Shown here in pieces: positions 7,567-13,864 of a DNA stretch of 13,864 nt. The position numbers and the translations under genes are program-made. How positions within the stretch are numbered: the stretch's first letter is position 1; each line of letters begins with the position of its first letter. The notes below the pieces were generated by a model that saw only the letters and a program-made list of their open reading frames with translations, did no database searches and was not told the DNA's origin. The stretch is from CAXMNX01 sp051009475 (GTDB taxonomy: Bacteria; Pseudomonadota; Alphaproteobacteria; Rhodobacterales; Rhodobacteraceae): assembly GCA_051009475.1 (NCBI GenBank), contig JBPCWO010000260.1, positions 1 to 13,864 on the forward strand. The letters are read 5' to 3'.

Positions 7567-10500
7567 ATGAGCAGTCTTCCAAAGTTTATACACCTTCGCC
7601 TTCACACCGAATATTCGCTTCTTGAAGGCGCCGTTCGACTGAAAAATCTTCCCGAGCTGTGCGAGAAATCCGCGATGCCCGCGGTCGCGGTTACGGATAC
7701 GAACAACATGTTCGCGGCGCTGGAGTTTTCTGTGTCTGCGGTGAACGCGGGCCTTCAGCCCATACTCGGCTGCCAGATTGATCTGGCATACGAGGCAACA
7801 GCGCTGGGCGAAAAGCCCGTAACACCGGCACCGATTGTACTGCTGGCCCAGAATCGGCAGGGCTACGAGTGTTTAATGAAGCTAAACTCGGCGCTATATT
7901 TGCGCGAGTCTGATTGGCCGCACATCACGATTGAAGAGCTGGAAGCCAATTCCAATGACTTGATTTGTCTGTCCGGTGGTCCTGACGGTCCGATTGGTCG
8001 ACTGTTACGCGCGCGACAGCGGCCGAAGGCCGAAGCACTGGTCACGCGATTGGCCGCTGCATTTCCCCGTCGGCTATATCTGGAGTTGCAGCGCCATCCG
8101 ACGGAGAACGGACAACTACCTGAGGCCGAACAACTGACCGAAGGACCACTTGTCGAAATTGCATACGCGAATGAGTTGCCACTGGTCGCAACGAACGATG
8201 TCTATTTTCAAGATGCGAAAATGTATGAGGCGCACGACGCGCTGATCTGTATTGCCGATGGCGCTTATGTCGATCAGCAAGCCCCCCGCCGGCGATTAAC
8301 CCAGCAACACTATTTTAAATCCCCGTCTGAAATGGTGGCGCTTTTCGCGGATCTGCCGGAGGCAATCGAAAATACCGTCGAGATTGCCCAGCGCTGCGCT
8401 TTTGCTGCAGAAACCCATCCGCCGATCTTGCCGAAGTTCGCTGACGACGAAATCGATGAACTGCGCCGTCAATCGCAGGCCGGGCTTGATGAGAGGCTGG
8501 CTGCGATCGAGCCCTCGGAGCCTCGCGAAGTCTACGAAAAACGTCTCGAGTTCGAGCTTGGCATTATCGAAAGCATGGGTTTTCCCGGTTACTTTTTAAT
8601 TGTTGCCGACTTCATCAAGTGGGCGAAGGCAAAGAGCATCCCGGTTGGTCCGGGGCGAGGTTCGGGTGCCGGTTCGCTGGTTGCTTATGCGTTGACAATC
8701 ACCGATCTTGATCCGCTTCGGTACTCATTGCTTTTTGAGCGCTTCTTGAATCCCGAACGCGTTTCGATGCCGGATTTCGATATCGACTTCTGTATGGACC
8801 GGCGTGAGGAAGTCATACGCTACGTGCAAGAGAAGTACGGCAGCGACAGGGTCGGCCAGATAATCACATTTGGAGCCCTTCTGTCGAAAGCAGCTGTTCG
8901 GGATATCGGGCGAGTGCTCCAGATGCCCTATGGCCAAGTGGACCGGTTGTCGAAACTGATCCCTGTTGAAGGCGTCAAGCCCGTTAGCATTGAGAAAGCG
9001 CTTGCAGATGAACCGCGTCTTAGAGAGGAGGCCAAGACAGAAGAAGTTGTGGGCCGTCTTTTGACCTACGGCCAGCAAGTCGAAGGCCTGTTGCGAAACG
9101 CTTCAACACATGCAGCTGGCGTCGTGATAGGAGACAGGCCCCTGGATGCGCTTGTCCCGATATACCGAGATCCGAAATCCGAAATGCCTGCAACTCAGTT
9201 CAATATGAAGTGGGTAGAGCAAGCTGGATTGGTGAAGTTCGATTTCTTGGGTTTGAAAACGCTGACGGCGATCCAGAATGCGCTGGATCTGTTGAAAGAA
9301 CGCGGCATCGAGATCGATATAGGCACGTTGCCGCTTGACGACGCCAAATCCTATGAACTTTACGCTCAGGCCCGCACTGTCGCTGTGTTTCAGGTGGAGA
9401 GTTCGGGCATGATGGACGCCCTTCGTCGAATGAAGCCGACGTGCATCGAAGACATTGTCGCGCTGGTTGCGCTTTATCGACCAGGCCCGATGGAGAACAT
9501 CCCTCAGTATTGCGATGTCAAGAACGCCCGTGCCGAGCGCGAACGTTTGCATCCACTGATCGACCATATTCTGGACGAAACTCAGGGCATCATCGTCTAT
9601 CAGGAACAGGTGATGCAGATCGCGCAGGAGATGGCAGGTTATTCGCTGGGCGGGGCTGATCTTCTTCGTCGAGCAATGGGTAAGAAAATCCAGGCGGCGA
9701 TGGATGCTGAGCGGCCAAAGTTTCTTGAAGGTGCGGCAAAGAATGGCGTCGAAAAGAAGAAGGCGCTTGAAGTCTGGAACCTACTGGACAAATTCGCCAA
9801 CTACGGCTTCAACAAGTCGCACGCCGCGGCCTATGCGGTCGTCAGCTATCAGACCGCCTGGCTAAAGGCGAACTATCCGGTCGAGTTTATGGCAGGCGTG
9901 ATGAATTGCGATCTGCATCTGACAGATAAGCTTGGCGTCTACGCCGAAGAAACCCGTCGCGGCCTGAACATCGAAGTCGTGCCGCCTTGCGTGAACCGTT
10001 CGGCTGCTCGGTTTTCCGTTTCTGAAGGTAAATTGGTCTATGCGCTGGGCGCGCTCAAGAATGTTGGCGTCGAGGCAATGCGCCTGATCACAGAAGCCCG
10101 CGGCGACAAGCCGTTTGTTAACGTTTTCGACTTTGCAAAGCGTGCTGATCTAAAACGGATTGGAAAGCGCCCGCTGGAGATGCTCGCCCGTGCAGGTTCA
10201 TTTGATCAACTTGACCCAAACCGCCGCCGCATATTCCAATCGCTTGATGCGCTGACCGCTTATTCGGCAGCGATCCATGATCAGCGCGGGAGCGCGCAGG
10301 TTTCGCTTTTCGGCGAGGCAGGTGCCGACCTGCCCGAACCGCGACTGACGCCTGTGGACGATTGGTTGCCCAACGAACGCCTGGCAGAGGAGCAGATCGC
10401 CATAGGATTCTATCTGTCCGGCCACCCGCTTGATGACTACGCAGCGGCATTGAAGCGCAAAGGGTTGTTAACATTAACAGAAATCCAAGAAAAGGCCGAG

Positions 10501-11025
10501 GCAGATGGCGCGGCGATTGCACGTGTCGGTGTCATCGTGTCTGGGCTGCAAGAGCGAAAATCCGGACGCGGCACACGGTTTTTCAGAATGAACATCTCGG
10601 ACCCAACTGGCCAGGTATCGGGCATGGCTCTGTTCCCCGATGACTTCGAGACCGTTCGAAAGGTTTTTGAGGAAACGACACAAGTCGTGATGATGCTTGA
10701 GGCGCGCTTTAACGAGGGCCAATTCGACCCGATCGCACGAGGCGTCGCACCAATCGACGGCGTTGTTGAAGCGGGCGCCGCAGGAATGAACGTAATGATT
10801 GACGATATTCAGGCCGTCCCGCTTATCCAATCGGTCTTGGAACGCTTTCGGGACGATGGATCAGTTCGATCCAAGGGTGAAGTTTGCGTGACAGCATTGG
10901 CGGTTCCCCTGAAGGACGCGCCGCAGGACGTGCCTGTACCGATCGGAGACGGATGGCCAGTGTCCCCCAAGATCAAAGGCGCTCTAAAGTCGTTACCTGG
11001 GGTTGTGTTGGTTGAGGACGCTTGA
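7567..11025 (+). CDS. dnaE: DNA polymerase III subunit alpha
   Basis: This 1152-residue protein is the replicative polymerase subunit, close in length to E. coli DnaE (1160). In order it has an N-terminal PHP domain (about 5-200), the palm with PDFDIDF (402-408) giving catalytic D403 and D405, and FDFLGLK with the third aspartate D559. These are followed by fingers and helix-hairpin-helix regions, an internal beta-clamp motif QVSLF (911-915), an OB fold (about 980-1065) and a C-terminal domain. The PHP site lacks likely metal ligands (R11, T45 and Q70 where active PHP domains have His, His and Glu), so proofreading should depend on a separate DnaQ. The ATG is the only possible start, since an in-frame TAA lies 12 nt upstream. 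No clear Shine-Dalgarno is present. It is transcribed away from the xdh operon and stands alone. Confidence 0.98.
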   Translation: MSSLPKFIHLRLHTEYSLLEGAVRLKNLPELCEKSAMPAVAVTDTNNMFAALEFSVSAVNAGLQPILGCQIDLAYEATALGEKPVTPAPIVLLAQNRQGYECLMKLNSALYLRESDWPHITIEELEANSNDLICLSGGPDGPIGRLLRARQRPKAEALVTRLAAAFPRRLYLELQRHPTENGQLPEAEQLTEGPLVEIAYANELPLVATNDVYFQDAKMYEAHDALICIADGAYVDQQAPRRRLTQQHYFKSPSEMVALFADLPEAIENTVEIAQRCAFAAETHPPILPKFADDEIDELRRQSQAGLDERLAAIEPSEPREVYEKRLEFELGIIESMGFPGYFLIVADFIKWAKAKSIPVGPGRGSGAGSLVAYALTITDLDPLRYSLLFERFLNPERVSMPDFDIDFCMDRREEVIRYVQEKYGSDRVGQIITFGALLSKAAVRDIGRVLQMPYGQVDRLSKLIPVEGVKPVSIEKALADEPRLREEAKTEEVVGRLLTYGQQVEGLLRNASTHAAGVVIGDRPLDALVPIYRDPKSEMPATQFNMKWVEQAGLVKFDFLGLKTLTAIQNALDLLKERGIEIDIGTLPLDDAKSYELYAQARTVAVFQVESSGMMDALRRMKPTCIEDIVALVALYRPGPMENIPQYCDVKNARAERERLHPLIDHILDETQGIIVYQEQVMQIAQEMAGYSLGGADLLRRAMGKKIQAAMDAERPKFLEGAAKNGVEKKKALEVWNLLDKFANYGFNKSHAAAYAVVSYQTAWLKANYPVEFMAGVMNCDLHLTDKLGVYAEETRRGLNIEVVPPCVNRSAARFSVSEGKLVYALGALKNVGVEAMRLITEARGDKPFVNVFDFAKRADLKRIGKRPLEMLARAGSFDQLDPNRRRIFQSLDALTAYSAAIHDQRGSAQVSLFGEAGADLPEPRLTPVDDWLPNERLAEEQIAIGFYLSGHPLDDYAAALKRKGLLTLTEIQEKAEADGAAIARVGVIVSGLQERKSGRGTRFFRMNISDPTGQVSGMALFPDDFETVRKVFEETTQVVMMLEARFNEGQFDPIARGVAPIDGVVEAGAAGMNVMIDDIQAVPLIQSVLERFRDDGSVRSKGEVCVTALAVPLKDAPQDVPVPIGDGWPVSPKIKGALKSLPGVVLVEDA

Positions 11026-11053
11026 CGAATTCAATGGTCTTTAGGTCGTTCAA

Positions 11054-11085
11054 GCCCAGCGGGCACTCTTGGCAGAAAACGCCAA
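11054..11085 (+). terminator. tandem small hairpins after dnaE, weak terminator candidate
   Basis: Two short stems follow the dnaE stop: GCCC/GGGC (11054-11064, 3-nt loop) and TTGGC/GCCAA (11069-11085, 7-nt loop). dnaE and the next gene are convergent, so a terminator is expected here. However, neither stem is followed by a real T-run on either strand, so factor-dependent termination is equally likely. Confidence 0.25.
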
Positions 11086-11146
11086 ATGATTCTTACCTAG
11101 CATCTCCAAAGGCGTTGTTGAGACGGTAATCCAGAAAACTTTTTTG

Positions 11147-11338
11147 CTAGTCTCCGTCACCTGTATCTGTATCGGATTCCTGCCAGGAGCCGCGACTTTG
11201 TGCGACAACTCGACCATAGTCACATGCCGAATTACTGCACCACTCCTTCACGCCGTCGGTGACAACTTGAGATTCACAGATCGGGCATTTTGAATCCGGA
11301 ACGATATATGTGGACTTGGTCCGATCAGATTCGCCCAT
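11147..11338 (-). CDS. small zinc-ribbon protein, function unknown
   Basis: This 63-residue protein has one likely zinc ribbon: C18 and C21 (CPIC), then C34 and C39 (CSNSAC), followed by DYGRVV. The second half resembles the CxxxxC-x-Y/F-R pattern of topoisomerase I C-terminal zinc fingers, though only one module is present. The C-terminus is short and acidic (ESDTDTGDGD). There is no signal peptide or membrane segment, so it should be cytoplasmic, and a nucleic-acid-binding or protein-binding adaptor role is possible but unproven. The ATG has GAGG 4 nt upstream. It is monocistronic and convergent with dnaE. The four regularly placed cysteines and the ribosome binding site argue that it is a real gene rather than a chance open frame. 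Confidence 0.7.
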   Translation of the reverse strand: MGESDRTKSTYIVPDSKCPICESQVVTDGVKEWCSNSACDYGRVVAQSRGSWQESDTDTGDGD

Positions 11339-11644
11339 GGCGCCTCACGCGTTTGTAAAGAACGACCGAAACAGAGCTGCCTCGCTTCCCTCCGTCTTAA
11401 TTACAGGATTCACAAGCTCCTGTCTTTTGCAATGACTTAATTCAACGAACAGTCAGCGCCGCTGAAACGAATACAACGTTAAAGAAGGGCCTTGTTCACT
11501 TCGGGCACGAACATTTGTCATCATCCAAAAAAATCGACATAAAAAATCGGTAGCGCAATGTCACGATTTGGCAAATGCGCTAATTTGGCGCTTTGGCGAT
11601 GCGTTTCCCTGATCCGCTTTTGCCAGCGTCGCCATGCACCCGGG
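11339..11644. other. 306-bp intergenic region, no gene seen
   Basis: No convincing coding frame lies here. It must hold the promoter of the zinc-ribbon gene and the 3' end of the transporter transcript, both minus strand. Visible structure: a 6-bp inverted repeat ACAGGA/TCCTGT (11403-11423) with CTTTT following on the plus strand; a run of AT-rich sequence around 11520-11550; and three copies of TTTGGC between about 11563 and 11596, with a CAAAT/ATTTG stem among them. None is a clear promoter or terminator. Confidence 0.5.
11403..11423. repeat. 6-bp inverted repeat with 9-nt loop
   Basis: ACAGGA and TCCTGT are perfect complements separated by 9 nt, followed on the plus strand by CTTTT. It lies 65 nt upstream of the zinc-ribbon start. 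It could be an operator for that gene or a weak hairpin; the evidence is symmetry alone. Confidence 0.25.
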
Positions 11645-13528
11645 TTAGAAAACAATATTCAGCATTGTCAGCGACACCACCAAGAATAGCACCGTCATGA
11701 TCCCACCGGATTTTATGAAGTCTTTGACCTTGTATCCGGCCGGCCCCATGATCAGCGCATTTACCTGATGCGTCGGTATGATGAACGAATTCGAAGTCGA
11801 AATCGCCACTGTAAGCGCAAATACCGCCGGGCTTGCGCCCGCCGCGACAGCAATCGACACCGCAAGCGGCACGAGAAGAACTGTTGCACCGACATTCGAC
11901 ATTACCAACGAAAAAACGGTCGCTAGAATTGCCACGCCTGCTTGCAGCGCCCAAATTGGCCAGCCATCCAATATCCCGAGAATTTGCTGAGCAATCCACT
12001 CTGCTGTGCCAGTGTTCTGGACCGCCTGACCAAGTGGAATGAGGCTCGCCAGAAGAAAAACTGTGTTCCATCCGACGGATCGATAAGCCTCGTCGATACT
12101 CAGCACCTGTGTCAAAATCATCCCGACCGCGCCGGTGAGAAGACATAGCGACAAGCGCACGTCGGTGAACAGAATGAGCGACAGCGAAATGAGGAAGAAG
12201 AACAATGCCCAGCCAACCTTGTGCGGACGAAGCTCATCCTGCGGAAAATCCGCGGTCACGACGATGAAGTCACGGTCCCGCTTAATCCGCATCAAATTAT
12301 CCCACTTGGTATGAGCCACCAGCATGTCTCCGGCTTGAAACGGTATGAGACCGATCTGCGTCGGCTCGTGTTCGTCAGTCTTGACGTGGCTGAGCGTTTC
12401 TTCACCCCGGTGGATAGCCAACAGGCTAAGTCCGTATGTCTTCCTCAGGAGCAAGTCTCGGGGGCTTTTGCCGATCAAATTTGAATCAGGAGGAATCACA
12501 AGCTCCGCGACACCGGCATTGGTTTCCGCAAATTCCTCGACGAATACATCCAGTTCTGGGCGAACTGTCAGGCCAAACTGATCGGCAAACCTTCTCACAA
12601 CTGAGTCATTGCCGATGATCGCGAGCCTACAGGGTGCCGCAATTTCAGCAGTCAATATTTGGATCATCGAAGCTTTGCCGCGATAAAACGTCGAAATAAT
12701 GTAGAGATTATTCTCGTTGTTAATGTCAGCCAGGATCTGCCCGACCAAGGGGCTGTTCTCCGGAACGTCCACCTCAAAAACGCTCGCGTGTAACCCATAG
12801 ACGCGCTCAAGATATTCTGCGGTGCCATGACCTGATGCCACATCAACGGAGTCGGTTGTTCCCGGAAGCACCCACCTGCCAAGCACGAGAAAATACAGAA
12901 TTCCCGAGACAATCAAAGCGGCGCCAATCGGAGCAACCGAGAATAACCCGAATGGCTGCATTTTCTGATCATCCGGCAGGCTGTTGTTAGCGGTCATTAT
13001 CAAATCGTTCAGAAGTATCAGCGGCGATGATCCAACCATCGTCATGGTGCCGCCCAATATGGCGCAGAAACCCATAGGCATCAGAAGTCGGCTCAGCGGG
13101 ATGCCCGAGCGGACGGATATACGGCTGACGACAGGAAGAAATAATGCTGCTGCGCCAACGTTTTGCAGGAAACTAGATATGAACCCAACGGTACCTGAAA
13201 CAATCGGAAGTATCCTTGCTTCGGTCTTTCCGCCATGTTTCAGAATGACGGCCGCTACCTTGTTCATGATGCCGGTGCGATCAAGGCCGGCGCCGACGAT
13301 CATGACTGCAATGATTGAGATTACCGCATTGGACGCAAAGCCATCGAACAGGTGGGTCACATCGGCCAACCGCTCCAGACCCGGCACGTAACTTAAGATT
13401 CCGACCATCACCAGAACCAGAAGGGCAGCAAAATCTATTCGGATGATTTCGGACACGAATAGGAACACAGTAAATGCCAACAATCCGATTACGGCACCCA
13501 TTTCAAAGGTGAAGCTAATCGGTTCCAT
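11645..13528 (-). CDS. SLC13/DASS-family transporter with two RCK_C (TrkA-C) domains
   Basis: This 627-residue inner-membrane protein is likely a sodium-coupled or proton-coupled anion transporter. Proteins of this layout are often annotated as SLC13 permeases, and characterised relatives handle sulfate or respond to sulfur status; the substrate here is unknown. Membrane helices fill residues 10-220 and 437-627. Each half has one family hairpin motif: SSFLQNVGAAALFLP (118-132) and SLVMSNVGATVLLVP (540-554), with a conserved TSNSFIIPTHQ region near 578-588. Between them are two soluble RCK_C-like domains, about 247-330 and 338-425, the second with the canonical AGVAELVIPPDSNLIGKSPRD opening split across 338-357. 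Such domains usually bind small ligands and gate transport. The ATG has AGGGA 7 nt upstream. It appears monocistronic. Confidence 0.9.
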   Translation of the reverse strand: MEPISFTFEMGAVIGLLAFTVFLFVSEIIRIDFAALLVLVMVGILSYVPGLERLADVTHLFDGFASNAVISIIAVMIVGAGLDRTGIMNKVAAVILKHGGKTEARILPIVSGTVGFISSFLQNVGAAALFLPVVSRISVRSGIPLSRLLMPMGFCAILGGTMTMVGSSPLILLNDLIMTANNSLPDDQKMQPFGLFSVAPIGAALIVSGILYFLVLGRWVLPGTTDSVDVASGHGTAEYLERVYGLHASVFEVDVPENSPLVGQILADINNENNLYIISTFYRGKASMIQILTAEIAAPCRLAIIGNDSVVRRFADQFGLTVRPELDVFVEEFAETNAGVAELVIPPDSNLIGKSPRDLLLRKTYGLSLLAIHRGEETLSHVKTDEHEPTQIGLIPFQAGDMLVAHTKWDNLMRIKRDRDFIVVTADFPQDELRPHKVGWALFFFLISLSLILFTDVRLSLCLLTGAVGMILTQVLSIDEAYRSVGWNTVFLLASLIPLGQAVQNTGTAEWIAQQILGILDGWPIWALQAGVAILATVFSLVMSNVGATVLLVPLAVSIAVAAGASPAVFALTVAISTSNSFIIPTHQVNALIMGPAGYKVKDFIKSGGIMTVLFLVVSLTMLNIVF

Positions 13529-13584
13529 TTGGACGTCCCTGATTGATCCGACAGTTCTGCGATTTTGACCTTACAACGAGGGAT

Positions 13585-13598
13585 CAAGCAATAGCTTG
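13585..13598. promoter_or_regulatory. inverted repeat CAAGC-N4-GCTTG, possible operator
   Basis: CAAGC (13585-13589) and GCTTG (13594-13598) are perfect complements around AATA, 57 nt upstream of the transporter ATG. The position suits an operator overlapping the transporter promoter, but 5-bp arms are not strong evidence on their own. Confidence 0.25.
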
Positions 13599-13730
13599 TA
13601 GATTACACCTTCTAAGCTCTCTGTTTCGTTATTTCCCTTCTTTGGTGACGATGAGTCGCGAACACATAGGACGCGGTGTGACCCGATCCTTTGCGAGCGA
13701 ACTCAAAAATTATGGGTTTCAGTAGCCCGA

Positions 13731-13789
13731 CTGCCGGAAAGCTCACCAAAGACAAGAATACCCGGCAGCAGTGTTTGTGAACTTTGGTG
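13731..13789. repeat. interleaved inverted repeats with pseudoknot topology
   Basis: Arm A CTGCCGG (13731-13737) pairs perfectly with CCGGCAG (13762-13768). Arm B CACCAAAG (13744-13751), which lies inside the loop of A, pairs perfectly with CTTTGGTG (13782-13789), downstream of A. In RNA from either strand this is the A-B-A'-B' order of an H-type pseudoknot. No known riboswitch or ncRNA family was recognised. Confidence 0.4.
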
Positions 13790-13864
13790 CCCAGGAGATG
13801 CACCGAATTTACAGTGCCAATTCGCCCCAATACTCCCCAAATAGCACGGAATTAGAGGGCTATC

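Larger units (their letters stand above)
13529..13864. other. 336-bp region upstream of the transporter, no gene seen
   Basis: Short open frames exist on both strands (about 60 to 72 codons) but none has a recognisable domain, good ribosome binding site or coherent composition. The region presumably carries the transporter promoter. Visible structure includes a CAAGC/GCTTG inverted repeat (13585-13598), three CTTTGGTG octamers, and interleaved inverted repeats at 13731-13789. The final 60 bases hold two near-identical CCCCAATA/CCCCAAATA runs. The window ends before any gene to the right. Confidence 0.5.

Noticed and set aside
7304..7582. 92-codon minus-strand frame across the xdhA-dnaE intergenic region
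   Set aside because: It covers the dnaE start and the candidate promoter, shows no domain and no good ribosome binding site.
11131..11146. T-run TTTTTT after dnaE as an intrinsic terminator
   Set aside because: The run has no stable GC-rich stem immediately upstream on either strand, so it does not meet the terminator pattern.
11580..12146. 188-codon minus-strand frame overlapping the 3' part of the transporter gene
   Set aside because: It is a shadow frame of the transporter with no membrane pattern or motif of its own.
13543..13830. Short frames at 13543-13725 (plus) and 13612-13830 (minus)
   Set aside because: They overlap each other, lack recognisable motifs and convincing ribosome binding sites, and cover the inverted repeats; a small unknown gene cannot be fully excluded.

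Overview
The window looks like chromosomal DNA of an alphaproteobacterium, most likely a Rhodobacteraceae/Roseobacter-type organism. This rests on a two-subunit xanthine dehydrogenase whose subunit lengths and motifs resemble the Rhodobacter capsulatus XdhA/XdhB/XdhC system, on moderately high GC, and on dense operon packing with 4-nt stop/start overlaps. Genus or species cannot be read from the sequence. No mobile element, CRISPR array, rRNA or tRNA gene was seen.

Region 1 (1-7287, minus strand) is one tightly coupled operon read from right to left: xdhA, xdhB, xdhC, an ABC ATPase, an ABC permease and the start of a second permease that runs off the left edge. Four of the five junctions overlap by 4 nt (ATGA or GTGA) and the fifth by 1 nt (TAATG). 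XdhA (FeS/FAD) and XdhB (molybdenum cofactor) form xanthine dehydrogenase. XdhC loads the sulfurated cofactor. The transporter belongs to the BMP-dependent nucleoside/simple-sugar class and probably imports a purine nucleobase or nucleoside that feeds the enzyme. Its substrate-binding protein is not in the window.

Region 2 (7288-7566) is the divergent intergenic space between xdhA and dnaE. It holds a perfect 15-bp palindrome that overlaps a plausible -35 element for the xdh operon, and a GC-rich hairpin in the presumed xdhA leader.

Region 3 (7567-11025, plus strand) is a complete dnaE, the replicative DNA polymerase III alpha subunit. Its polymerase aspartates and internal clamp-binding motif are intact, but its PHP domain has lost metal ligands.

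Region 4 (11026-13864) holds two minus-strand genes: a 63-residue zinc-ribbon protein of unknown function, and a 627-residue SLC13/DASS-type transporter with two RCK_C (TrkA-C) domains between its membrane halves. The 336 bp upstream of the transporter has no convincing gene. It contains interleaved inverted repeats arranged like an H-type pseudoknot and three copies of the octamer CTTTGGTG. The overall content is mostly ordinary housekeeping and catabolic genes; the unexplained signals are in the intergenic spaces and the small zinc-ribbon gene.
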